From NCBI GenBank assembly GCA_905221105.1, contig CAJNBW010000001.1:62001-126000 (forward strand): a DNA stretch of 64,000 bases. The letters are read 5' to 3'. The position numbers and the translations under genes were made by a program. The notes beneath the pieces are model-generated. The model searched no databases and had not been told where the DNA came from. It worked only from the letters and a program-made list of their open reading frames with translations. Below, one piece after another: positions 42,547 to 51,227 of the stretch (position 1 is its first letter; every line of letters starts with the position of its first letter). The stretch comes from a bacterium (lineage in GTDB: Bacteria; Bacillota; Bacilli; Lactobacillales; Streptococcaceae).

Positions 42547-42747
42547 TTATTTAATAATAAATGAGAAGACAAGAGTTACGAAGAAAGTTCCTTCAATAAA
42601 GGCAACCCCTAAAAACATCAAGCTACGAAACTCAGCGATAATATCTGGTTGGCGAGCTACTGATTTCAACAAACCATTCATCAACATACCCTCACCAAGA
42701 GATACACCCATACAGGCAAGACATAGACCGAAAAATGTTAAATTCAT
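42547..42747 (-). CDS. atpE: F-type ATP synthase subunit c
   Basis: 66 residues forming two transmembrane helices with the polar loop ARQPD. The proton-carrying carboxylate is Glu52 (AFIEGTF). First gene of the operon, with AAGGAG before ATG. In S. pneumoniae this protein is the target of optochin; mutations at residues such as 14, 45, 48 and 49 give resistance. Here Gly14, Phe45, Val48 and Ala49 look wild type, while Phe6, Leu10, Leu17, Met21, Leu27, Ile36, Ile37 and Ala38 differ from the pneumococcal sequence as I remember it. Confidence 0.97.
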   Translation of the reverse strand: MNLTFFGLCLACMGVSLGEGMLMNGLLKSVARQPDIIAEFRSLMFLGVAFIEGTFFVTLVFSFIIK

Positions 42748-42782
42748 GACGAATTCTCCTTTTAATTAAAATTTACTTACTT

Positions 42783-42811
42783 AGTTTAGTCCTAAAAATT
42801 GGATTTGTCAA
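42783..42811 (-). promoter_or_regulatory. Promoter of the atp operon
   Basis: Minus strand: consensus -35 TTGACA (42806-42811), 17-bp spacer, -10 TAAACT (42783-42788). It resembles the acid-inducible atp promoter described in pneumococcus. Confidence 0.8.
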
Positions 42812-42824
42812 CTTTTTACTAACA

Positions 42825-42840
42825 TTGAAAGCGTTTAATG
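42825..42840 (-). promoter_or_regulatory. Cre-like site upstream of the atp promoter
   Basis: TTGAAAGCGTTTAATG on the plus strand (palindrome-like) matches the CcpA cre consensus except at the conserved CA near the 3' end. It begins 14 bases upstream of the -35. Two mismatches make it uncertain. Confidence 0.35.
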
Positions 42841-42944
42841 AAAATTATTTACAATTTTACTATTTTTGAGCTTATTATATAGAAAACTTTGTAAAAAACT
42901 TGTAATAAATCCGGCCATTATCTAGACCTTTCTGAAAAATATTG

Positions 42945-42970
42945 AAAAAATCCGAGATGAAATCTCGGAT
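42945..42970 (-). terminator. Terminator of the U32 family gene
   Basis: Minus strand ATCCGAGAT/ATCTCGGAT perfect 9-bp stem, 3-base loop, then six T. It sits 93 bases beyond the gene's stop. A second hairpin (CTTTAATC/GATTAAAG) lies in between. Confidence 0.85.
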
Positions 42971-43062
42971 GGAAATTAATATATTTTCTTTAATCTAATG
43001 CTCTTTTAGTAAGTAGGATTAAAGGGAAAGCAACTAGAAAGCTTTCGTCTCCTACATCTTTA

Positions 43063-44349
43063 TTAAGCACGAACTGTGACGCTGGTTCCATCTTCCTTAT
43101 AAAGATTGATAAGACCTTCTTTGAGAGCTCGAACCATATCTCCTGCTTGAACAGGTTGTGGGACTTTGATTGTCAAGAGTTCCATTGGATTTGGAGCGCG
43201 ATCGATTTTATTGCCCTTAGCATCGTGCAAATCTTCGATATACGTTTCAAAATGACGGAAACCTGGTCCGTAAAACTCAACTTGGTCTCCTTCATTAATC
43301 ACGTTCCGTTGACGAATGGTTGCTGTTTGTGTCGCATCATCATAAGAAACCACTTCAGCGACAAACTTGTACTCAGGAATTTTACGACGAGCACCAAACA
43401 ACTGCTCATTTTCAGATGGTGTACCGTAGTAGAAACCTGTTGCCAATTCACGTTGGGCAACCTTCCACATCTCATCAATCAAGTCTTGCTTGATAGCTTC
43501 GAATTTTTCTGGACTTTCTAAATAAGCATCAACAGCTGCCTTGTAGCAGTTGGTTACTGTTGAAACATAGTGAATAGACTTCATACGTCCTTCAATCTTC
43601 AGACTGTCCACACCATTTTCAATCATATCCGGGATATGGTCAATCATGGACATGTCAACGGCTGACATTGAAAATTCTTCTGGAATCTCTCCCTTAAGGC
43701 TCTTACGTTCTTTCCCAAATGGCATGTCGTAAAGATCATACTTCCAACGGCAAGACTGAGAGCAACCACCACGGTTAGCATCACGCATACTCATGTGATT
43801 TGAAAGAGTACAACGACCAGAGTAAGAAATACACATGGCTCCGTGGACAAAGGCTTCAATCTCAACATCTGTACGTTTGCGGATTTCAGCTAATTCTTCC
43901 ATAGAAACCTCACGCGCCAAAACGACACGAGTCAAGCCCAATTCTTTCCAGAACTCAAGCGTTTCATAGTTAGTGGCACTTGCTTGGGTGGAGAGGTGAA
44001 TTTCAAGACCTGGTGCTTCTGTCGCTGCAATCATAATCAAGGCTGGGTCAGATACGATAACTGCTGCAATCCCGATATCACGCAGTCTACGGAACCACTC
44101 ACCAGCACCAGCTTCATTTCCTTCGTGCATAACCATATTGGCAGCTACATAGACCTTAGCTCCATACTTAGCCGCAAACTGGACACCTTCTTCCATCTGT
44201 TCAAAAGTAAAGTTTCCTGCACGGCTACGAAGACCATAGGCCTGACCACCGATAAAGACAGCATCCGCTCCATATTGAACAGCTACCTTTAGCTTCTCTA
44301 AAGTCCCTGCAGGTGATAGAACTTCAGGACGTTTTAATGTTTTTGTCAT
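43063..44349 (-). CDS. U32 peptidase-family protein (probable tRNA hydroxylation factor)
   Basis: 428 residues. Peptidase U32 family: RPEVLSPAGTLEKLKVAVQYGADAVFIGG at the start, then the signature EAFVHGAMCISYSGRC and the Cys-rich NRGGCSQSCRW, which fit the iron-sulfur ligands of this family. C-terminal U32_C beta-barrel. TrhP-type members are needed for 5-hydroxyuridine formation in tRNA; other members are called collagenases, which is poorly supported. The start is ATG 44349 with TAGGAG 5 bases upstream; an in-frame TTG at 44367 is inside the leader. The terminator at 42945-42970 serves it. Confidence 0.87.
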   Translation of the reverse strand: MTKTLKRPEVLSPAGTLEKLKVAVQYGADAVFIGGQAYGLRSRAGNFTFEQMEEGVQFAAKYGAKVYVAANMVMHEGNEAGAGEWFRRLRDIGIAAVIVSDPALIMIAATEAPGLEIHLSTQASATNYETLEFWKELGLTRVVLAREVSMEELAEIRKRTDVEIEAFVHGAMCISYSGRCTLSNHMSMRDANRGGCSQSCRWKYDLYDMPFGKERKSLKGEIPEEFSMSAVDMSMIDHIPDMIENGVDSLKIEGRMKSIHYVSTVTNCYKAAVDAYLESPEKFEAIKQDLIDEMWKVAQRELATGFYYGTPSENEQLFGARRKIPEYKFVAEVVSYDDATQTATIRQRNVINEGDQVEFYGPGFRHFETYIEDLHDAKGNKIDRAPNPMELLTIKVPQPVQAGDMVRALKEGLINLYKEDGTSVTVRA

Positions 44350-44531
44350 GTTTTCTCCTATTTGCAATATAAAAGTTTGACGTTTTTCCTTCTCATTTTA
44401 TAGTAAATAAGGGATAAAATCAAGCCTAGACAAATTGTTTTGACAATTCTAATCTTTTAGACTGTAGATAACAGAGTTCTAAAAGATTTGACTTATAACA
44501 AACTTCTCAGACCATCATCTCGTGAAAAATT

Positions 44532-44571
44532 TATACTCAATGAAAATCAAAGAGCAAACAAGGTAGCTAGG
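44532..44571 (-). repeat. boxC relic of a BOX element
   Basis: The first 28 bases (TATACTCAATGAAAATCAAAG...) match the complement of the boxC end in the intact elements, then similarity fades through AGGTAGCTAGG; boxA and boxB are missing. It lies between the U32 gene and the adhesin C terminator. The rest of the 44350-44792 gap shows no gene. Confidence 0.7.
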
Positions 44572-44589
44572 CATATAGCAAGGAGAAGC

Positions 44590-44646
44590 TAAAAACATCC
44601 TCCGATACACTACTTTCATCTAGCATATCGGAGGATTAGCTCTCAT
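44590..44646 (-). terminator. Terminator of adhesin C
   Basis: Perfect 11-bp stem ATCCTCCGATA with an outer AGCTA/TAGCT pair, followed by GTTTTT on the minus strand. It is about 150 bases beyond the stop codon. Confidence 0.75.
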
Positions 44647-44792
44647 AGCAATATTCTTATTATGGAACACCTACAGTCTGGTAACCATAATTAACTATCT
44701 TAAACCATTAAAAACAAGTAAGAATCTGAGGGATTTGCACCTTCTATACTCTATTCCCACTTTTGATAAACTAAGAGCGAAAAATTTATCTT

Positions 44793-47700
44793 CTAGTCTT
44801 CTTTTCTTTTGGCTACATAAAGAGTAAGCAAGATTCCACTTCCTAAAAGAATTGAAATGACATCTGTTTGGCTTCCAGTATTCGGTAAGGCTACTCTTGT
44901 ATGATTCGTCATTCCAGAAGTTACATAATCTGGGATTTGAGTATTTGTTTCAGATGTTACTGGAACTGCGTTTGGAATCTCTACAGTGTCAGAAGTATGT
45001 GAATCAAATACAGTTTGATTATTTGTACTTTGGTTGCCGGTTTCTGGTGCACCTGTTCCTGGCTTCCCTGTATTTGGAGTACCTTCCCCTGAAGTGTTTG
45101 GTTTGCCGGTTTCTGGCGTTCCTGTATTTGGAATACCTGCTCCTGGAGTATCTGGTGTGCTTGTACCTGGTTTATCCGTTCCTGGTTTAGTTGTTTCAGG
45201 AGTTGGTTTATCCGTTGATGGTCTTTCCCCAGGTTTAATTGGATTTGGTTTCGGTTGTTCTGGTGGTGTTGTTCCAGTATTTCCTGGTTGTACAGGGGTT
45301 GGATTCACAGCACAATTACATGTTCCATCCTTACCATCTTTTCCGTCCTTACCATTCTTCACAACGATTTCTTGTTTTGTTCCATCTGGATTTATAATGA
45401 CAATTGTATGACTTCCATCTGCATTCTCTTTCGTTTCAATTGTAGGAGATTTACCGTCTTGGCCATTTTTCACTACAATCTCACGTTTTGATCCATCTGG
45501 GTTGATAATAATAATTGTATGGCTTCCATCAGAGTTTTCTCTTGTTTCAATTATCGCTGATTTACCATCAATACCATCACGACCGTCACGGCCATCTACT
45601 CCGTTATAGATATCTTCCTCACTAATCAAAGTATCTCCAGAAGTATAGGTCAAACTATTATCATTATCGTAATAAACTGTAATATGAACGCCAATTGGCT
45701 TCGTTGCTGGTTGAGTAGTTGCACGGTCTTCATCAACACTTCTTGCTCTTCTAGCGCTTCGAGGTTGTGCAGGATAAATTGGTTTTAATTCAATTCTTGG
45801 AGAACGTCCGTCTTTTCCGTTTTCTCCATTTTTAACCGTTGTTGCAATTGGTTCTTTACCATCTGGTTGAGTAATTGAAATTGTATGACTTCCATCTGGA
45901 TTTGTCACTACACTTACTTCTGGTGTAAAGCCGTCTTTTCCGTCGCGGCCGGCTACTCCAGCTTCACCTTTATCACCTTTTGGTCCGGTTGCTCCAGTTT
46001 CACCTTTATCGCCTTTCGGTCCAGCTGCTCCAGTTTCACCTTTGTCGCCTTTCGGTCCGGTTGCTCCAGTTTCACCTTTGTCACCTTTTGGTCCAGCTGC
46101 TCCGTCTTGTCCATCTTTAATCACAGATGTTCCTAGAACTGTATCTGTTCCTTCATCAAACTGATTATTGGCATTCTTGTCACTATAGAACGTTAATGTC
46201 GTTTCTTTCTTAGTTTCATCACGGTCTACTTTCACTTTTGGAGCCTCACCATCTTTACCATTCTTAATAACGGTTGATACTGGTTGTCCACCTGGTTGTG
46301 AAATCGTAATTGTATGCGTTCCATCATTGTTTTCTGCCACAGTTACAGTTGGTGTAGCCGGCGTTAAGTCTACAACATCTATAGTGATGTCTTTGGTAAT
46401 TGATTTAGTTTTACCTGCATTTGTTACCGTTACTGGAATATCAAACGCTCCAGCTACTGTCGGTGTTCCAGAGATGGTTTTAGCAGTTTCATCATATGTT
46501 ACACCATTTGGAAGTTTTGTTGTATCAATAGTAAGTGTAACTCCATCTGGAACTGTGAACGTAATTGGACGAAGGCTTGTTTTTCCTAGTGCAATCATTT
46601 GACGATCATTTTTAATGTCTAATGATATTGGATCATCTACTACCGTTACAGTGATAATCTCTTCCGCACTACCTTTACCTAATGTTTCAGAATCTAATGT
46701 TGCTTTTAAACGAACTTTATAGACACCTGGCTTGGTTGGAGTTCCACTAATTGTACGATTTGCACTGTCATAATGCAGACCTGCAGTTGATTCAAGATAA
46801 GAATCTAAGTCTGTTTCTGGTAAATCCACACTTAAATAACGAGCACCTAAATCTGAATGTTCACTGTGAGAAACCACCATATTTTTAATCGTTTCACCCA
46901 GACGAATCGTTTGTTCTTTTTCTGTAACATTAATACTTACCGGAAGTGGGCGAACATTAATTTTAATATGTCCCCCATCAACTGGAGATTCTGCCATTTC
47001 TGGGAAAGTCGCTCTATATGGAATTAAGTATTCTCCCACTTTAGATGGTGTGCCAGAAATAGTCCTTGTAGCTGAATCATAAGTAACTCCTGGCGGCAAT
47101 TGACTTGTATCAACCTCTAATCTGGCTTTATTGTCAGAAGGAGTCAGTATTACATTGTCTATAGCAGTTAGAACTGTCTTCTCTTGTTCCTTATTCTCCA
47201 TTCCAACACTTAAATCACGTGATGTTACATTAATCGTTAAGGTTGCACTTGCTGTTGAATTACCACTAATTGTTGGACTTGTCGCTGTGAATGTTGCTGT
47301 ATAAGTTCCTACTTTTGTAGGAGTACCTGAAACTGTTTTAGTCGTAGCATCATAGTTCACACCTGGAGGTAACTCTCCAGAAGTGATTGTTAACAATGCT
47401 CCATCTGCTTGCAGCTTAATAGAAGGAAGTTCATCTAAAGCTTTCACTTCTTTTCTATTATCGGGAATAGAAAAGTTCAGAGGAACACTTTCTACTTTGA
47501 TATTGACATACGCATATGTCGATTGATTTGTACCACCTGTGGTAGTTCTATTAACATAGCCATACACTTGGAAAGTACCTACTTGAGTCGGAGTACCTGT
47601 GATTGTTTTTCTGTCCGCAGACCAGCTTAAACCTCTTGGTAAAGCACCTCCAACTGAACTTACAGTTGCATTGGCAGGAATTTTAAGGGTAATTGGTGGT

Positions 47701-50684
47701 ATTTCATTACCGGCTGTAAACGTGTAATTAGCTGTTGGGACACTGAAGTTTCCTGGCGTTACTGTCAAATCAACTACTTTAGTAATGGAAGCCCCATCTT
47801 TTGTAGCAGTAACCGGAATCACATAATGTCCTTCATATAATCCTGTACCTGATAATGTTTTGCTATTGCTATCATACAAAACACCATCTGGCAGTGTTCC
47901 TACTGTAACCGTTGCGCCATCAGTAGCTGTTGCAACCATATCTGCGAATTTAGTTCCTTCTGAAACTGTTTGCTTATCATTCGTTATAGATAAAGTTAAA
48001 TCAGAAACTGGTCGAGGGGTAACCGTATAAGTAAAGCTTGTCTTAATCTGACGGCTTTGACCTTCATTATTGGTATAAGTAGCTGTTACAATCGCTCTTT
48101 GTGGCGCATCTGTATGTTTTAAAGCATAACCTGTTAGTCCTGTATTGTCAGCATTAGGACTTAGGTAGAGATGTCCTCCATCAGACTCAACTGATAGATT
48201 CGTAATCTTACTACCATTTGTCATTGAAACAGGAATAGTAGGGATAGCTTGTCCTTCTTGCCAGCTTTGATCGGAAATAGGATTTAACCCATCCATTACT
48301 TCGAACTTATAGGTACGAGCTGGGACATTGGCTCCAAAGTGTCCATCCTTTGCTGTAGATGTAATCGTATAGACACCTGCAGCTAAAGTCTTACCATTTT
48401 GTTTAATAATCTTAAATCTAGTAGGATTCTCAGTGTCTTTTGTAATCTCAACCCCATCAGGTTTACTATCAATCGTTAAAGTCGCATTCGCTTTATTCAA
48501 TACCAAATTTCCTAGATTCTGTTCCTTATCCGAGATAGGCACAGCCACTGGAATTGGATTCGTTACGCGATACAGCTTATCCGCATCAAACATAACATCA
48601 GCATTGGTTAAAGTATAGTTACCATTTTCGTCCGATTCCCCAGTTGGTGTCGTTTGAGAAACCTCTCTAGTCACTAAATTCAAATGATGCTTTGTCACCC
48701 GTCCAATATTATCCGTAACATTAAATTCTACAAAATACGTTCCTGCTTTTTCTGGTAATGTCTTAAAATTAATACGATAGGGTGATACATCCCTTGATGA
48801 GTCACCATATCTAGCACTAACAGAAGAACTAACATATTTATTTCCCGTCAAAACATCTTCTGAACCAACAGATCCATCTTCAAAAACATTATCAGCAGTA
48901 GGAACTTTATCCGTTATAAACTCTACTGTAACCCCAGGACTACCTCCTGTCTGTTCGAACTTAGTAATGGTAACGGGAGCATTATTTCCTACTAGATTAT
49001 ATTCATCTTTTCTCCCCGGTAATGACAACCATAGGTTAGACGTATACTGAGGACTATCTGGAGTCGCATCCGCTATCGTTTTAGGACTACTATCATGTAA
49101 GTAATAACCAAAAGGAGTAGACGTCATGTAAGCTGTGGAAGAAGCTTCATCATATGAAACAGAATCTCCCATTCGATTGTTCTTAGTCCTACCTGTCCCA
49201 TTGTTAGATTCATAAGAATACCAATAAGAATAATAATCCTCTACTACTTTATACAACGGCGGTTCTTCTATCGTTAGTTTAGCCGTAATTCTAGTATAGG
49301 GATCTGCTTTTGACTGAACTCCGATTGTATAGGTTCCGCTTTGAAGCGTATTATCCAAGGTGACAGTCTTGGTCAGATACCGTTCATCTTTACCACCGTC
49401 ATTAAATACAAACCCTAAGCGTTTCGCATCCGGGGTTAGTTCCACTTCATTGGGCTCAATATTTGTCAAGCCCACCTTATATTTCAACTCTACTGTAGAA
49501 CCATCTTTTTTAAATTTGTAGTCAGGAATATTACGACCTGTTTCTGCTCCAAAATACCGCTCCAGGGTCATATACGGAGCTTCATTAACAGGCTTGACTG
49601 TAACTGTTGTCGTATAGGTTTGATTGTTATAAGTGAAACCGACATTGTAAGTACCAGGCTCTACCGTAGTTGGAACATTCCCAGATAGGGCGAGAATATA
49701 ATCGTTATTTCCCGATGGATTCCTAGCCGATTTTTCTATTATACTTAAACCTAATTTTTGAGCATCTTCATTTACAGTTGAACCATGTTCAACACTATTA
49801 TAGAGACTAGAATTAGAATAATAGTATGGTGCAAGATCGGTAGAAATATCAAACTCAACTTTAGGTGCAGTTGTTGCTCCGTAGGAGTAAATCGTCGTTG
49901 ACCCAGTTGGGATTAGAACAGCTGGCTGACTCGTCGTCTCTGCATCCAACATATAACTAAGATTGCCTGAATGCCCCATTTTTTTGAGTTGGTTCCAGAC
50001 TGCCTCGATGGCTTCTGCTAGATTGGTCCGAGCTGTTTCAAAGGCTGTATTTGAAGCATCTATTGACTTGAGAGAAGTTCTGGCCTCTGTTAGAAGTTGG
50101 TTGGAGCGACGCAAGGCTTCTTCGATGGCAGCTTTTTGATTTGAGTCTGTTAGACCGCTCAGGTATTTTTCGGCTTCCTTCGTTACTACCTCTGCCTCTG
50201 TGATCGTGGTTCCCAATTGGTCCTTGTCAGGATTTGTAACTTCTTCCTTTTCCTCCAGTTTCGCCAGAGGAGTCTCTACTAACGGTTTTTTATCGGATTC
50301 TTTATGAACAGCTTCTACCACTTCTTTTGGTAGCATGTCTGGCTGAGCTTTTGGATCCTTTTCTGTAGAAACTGCTTTTTCTGAATTTGAAATGCTTGTT
50401 TCAACTGACGGTTGAGTTACAACTGGTTTTTCTGCCGATTGATCTGACTCAGGCCTAGGAACAACTTGATTCGTATCAGTGTCTACAGTAGCTGCTTCTA
50501 CCTTGGGTTGAGCTACTTCAGCATCTAGGTCGTTTTGCTTTTCCGTATGGACACCTATCACTTCACTGGCGCGTACGACTGGCGCATTGTTTACAGCACC
50601 AATAAAGAATTGCCCAATCAAAACAGATGCCACACCGACACTGAATTTCCTAATGGCAAACTTTTGACGTTTTTCGAATTTCAC
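44793..50684 (-). CDS. LPXTG surface adhesin C with Ig-like repeats and collagen-like tract
   Basis: 1963 residues. The start is a GTG (50684) with GGGAG 7 bases upstream. Residues 1-40 are a YSIRK-like signal (FAIRKFSVGVAS). About 150-235 is a helical module; about 255-900 are beta-rich adhesin domains; then at least six He_PIG/Ig-like units with the pattern ISGTPT-VGTY. Next come an uninterrupted collagen-like tract (GPKGDKGETGAT, four copies), two 39-residue NPDGSHTI repeats with GKDGKDG collars, the sequence CNC, and a Pro/Gly/Thr-rich wall-spanning region. LPNTG is at 1933-1937. Collagen-like tracts form triple helices, so trimers are possible. The Pro-rich region fits crossing the wall. 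Ligand unknown. I noticed no Cys other than the two in CNC. Confidence 0.9.
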   Translation of the reverse strand: MKFEKRQKFAIRKFSVGVASVLIGQFFIGAVNNAPVVRASEVIGVHTEKQNDLDAEVAQPKVEAATVDTDTNQVVPRPESDQSAEKPVVTQPSVETSISNSEKAVSTEKDPKAQPDMLPKEVVEAVHKESDKKPLVETPLAKLEEKEEVTNPDKDQLGTTITEAEVVTKEAEKYLSGLTDSNQKAAIEEALRRSNQLLTEARTSLKSIDASNTAFETARTNLAEAIEAVWNQLKKMGHSGNLSYMLDAETTSQPAVLIPTGSTTIYSYGATTAPKVEFDISTDLAPYYYSNSSLYNSVEHGSTVNEDAQKLGLSIIEKSARNPSGNNDYILALSGNVPTTVEPGTYNVGFTYNNQTYTTTVTVKPVNEAPYMTLERYFGAETGRNIPDYKFKKDGSTVELKYKVGLTNIEPNEVELTPDAKRLGFVFNDGGKDERYLTKTVTLDNTLQSGTYTIGVQSKADPYTRITAKLTIEEPPLYKVVEDYYSYWYSYESNNGTGRTKNNRMGDSVSYDEASSTAYMTSTPFGYYLHDSSPKTIADATPDSPQYTSNLWLSLPGRKDEYNLVGNNAPVTITKFEQTGGSPGVTVEFITDKVPTADNVFEDGSVGSEDVLTGNKYVSSSVSARYGDSSRDVSPYRINFKTLPEKAGTYFVEFNVTDNIGRVTKHHLNLVTREVSQTTPTGESDENGNYTLTNADVMFDADKLYRVTNPIPVAVPISDKEQNLGNLVLNKANATLTIDSKPDGVEITKDTENPTRFKIIKQNGKTLAAGVYTITSTAKDGHFGANVPARTYKFEVMDGLNPISDQSWQEGQAIPTIPVSMTNGSKITNLSVESDGGHLYLSPNADNTGLTGYALKHTDAPQRAIVTATYTNNEGQSRQIKTSFTYTVTPRPVSDLTLSITNDKQTVSEGTKFADMVATATDGATVTVGTLPDGVLYDSNSKTLSGTGLYEGHYVIPVTATKDGASITKVVDLTVTPGNFSVPTANYTFTAGNEIPPITLKIPANATVSSVGGALPRGLSWSADRKTITGTPTQVGTFQVYGYVNRTTTGGTNQSTYAYVNIKVESVPLNFSIPDNRKEVKALDELPSIKLQADGALLTITSGELPPGVNYDATTKTVSGTPTKVGTYTATFTATSPTISGNSTASATLTINVTSRDLSVGMENKEQEKTVLTAIDNVILTPSDNKARLEVDTSQLPPGVTYDSATRTISGTPSKVGEYLIPYRATFPEMAESPVDGGHIKINVRPLPVSINVTEKEQTIRLGETIKNMVVSHSEHSDLGARYLSVDLPETDLDSYLESTAGLHYDSANRTISGTPTKPGVYKVRLKATLDSETLGKGSAEEIITVTVVDDPISLDIKNDRQMIALGKTSLRPITFTVPDGVTLTIDTTKLPNGVTYDETAKTISGTPTVAGAFDIPVTVTNAGKTKSITKDITIDVVDLTPATPTVTVAENNDGTHTITISQPGGQPVSTVIKNGKDGEAPKVKVDRDETKKETTLTFYSDKNANNQFDEGTDTVLGTSVIKDGQDGAAGPKGDKGETGATGPKGDKGETGAAGPKGDKGETGATGPKGDKGEAGVAGRDGKDGFTPEVSVVTNPDGSHTISITQPDGKEPIATTVKNGENGKDGRSPRIELKPIYPAQPRSARRARSVDEDRATTQPATKPIGVHITVYYDNDNSLTYTSGDTLISEEDIYNGVDGRDGRDGIDGKSAIIETRENSDGSHTIIIINPDGSKREIVVKNGQDGKSPTIETKENADGSHTIVIINPDGTKQEIVVKNGKDGKDGKDGTCNCAVNPTPVQPGNTGTTPPEQPKPNPIKPGERPSTDKPTPETTKPGTDKPGTSTPDTPGAGIPNTGTPETGKPNTSGEGTPNTGKPGTGAPETGNQSTNNQTVFDSHTSDTVEIPNAVPVTSETNTQIPDYVTSGMTNHTRVALPNTGSQTDVISILLGSGILLTLYVAKRKED
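45312..45320 (-). other. CNC codons after the collagen-like tract
   Basis: TGT AAT TGT on the minus strand: two cysteines separated by Asn, immediately after GKDGKDGKDGT. Cysteines are rare in wall-anchored proteins of streptococci. Confidence 0.85.
45951..46094 (-). repeat. Four 36-bp repeats coding the collagen-like tract
   Basis: Units 45951-45986, 45987-46022, 46023-46058 and 46059-46094, each 12 codons (GPKGDKG-E-x-G-x-x) with few base changes. Gly occupies every third position. Confidence 0.92.
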
Positions 50685-50727
50685 TTCTATTCTCCCTTAT
50701 TATTTTTTCAAGTTCTTTTATCAAACA

Positions 50728-50756
50728 ATAATAAACATATACTAAATCATAAGCAA
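50728..50756 (-). promoter_or_regulatory. Probable promoter of adhesin C
   Basis: Minus strand: -35 TTGCTT (50751-50756), 17-bp spacer, -10 TATTAT (50728-50733), 44 bases upstream of the GTG start. The upstream gap 50757-51111 holds the C tract and a hairpin at 51053-51101 and no gene. Confidence 0.5.
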
Positions 50757-50943
50757 ATGTGTATATTATTGCCTATTTTACTATTTTAATACTTTCTAAA
50801 TAAAAATCAATAGATATCCACGGTTTCCTTTCATACCAAAAGTAAGAATAACCACTAATAATAAATTCATCACAAAATTAAATACACAAAAATAATAACT
50901 ATTTATTTTATTAAGTATTTTTTCTCGTTATACGCATATTTTT

Positions 50944-50952
50944 CCCCCCCCC
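50944..50952. repeat. Run of nine C
   Basis: Homopolymer in an otherwise very AT-rich stretch, about 190 bases upstream of the adhesin C promoter. Confidence 0.9.
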
Positions 50953-51052
50953 ATGAAATATTGGGAATTCTTTGTGAAATATAACATTTTTATTACAAAT
51001 TTCAATTTCTAGACTCAGAGATAGATAAAGTCCACTTCACAATTATTGTAGG

Positions 51053-51101
51053 GTGAAAGTTTTTGCTATTTTCCATTTACTGAATAGCAACTTCATTTCA
51101 C
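51053..51101. other. Nested hairpin of unknown role
   Basis: Outer GTGAAA/TTTCAC and inner TTGCTATT/AATAGCAA arms. It lies between the C tract and the guaA terminator. It has no T run, so it is not an obvious terminator. Confidence 0.5.
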
Positions 51102-51111
51102 GCTTGATAGC

Positions 51112-51180
51112 AAACAAAAAAGACTCCATAAAATCTGAGATGGATTTTAGCCACTACAGATTTTATGGAGTTTTATTATC
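51112..51180 (-). terminator. Terminator of guaA
   Basis: Perfect 15-bp stem ACTCCATAAAATCTG with a 19-base loop and T-rich tails on both sides; it starts about 47 bases beyond the guaA stop. Confidence 0.88.
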
Positions 51181-51227
51181 TTCATGCTGTTAAATCAAGG
51201 ATTCTTAGCCTAAGTTATGCTTATCTA

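Noticed and set aside
45951..46094. Regularly spaced repeats resembling a CRISPR array
   Set aside because: Contiguous 36-bp units without spacers, in frame and encoding a Gly-x-x tract; no cas genes in the window.
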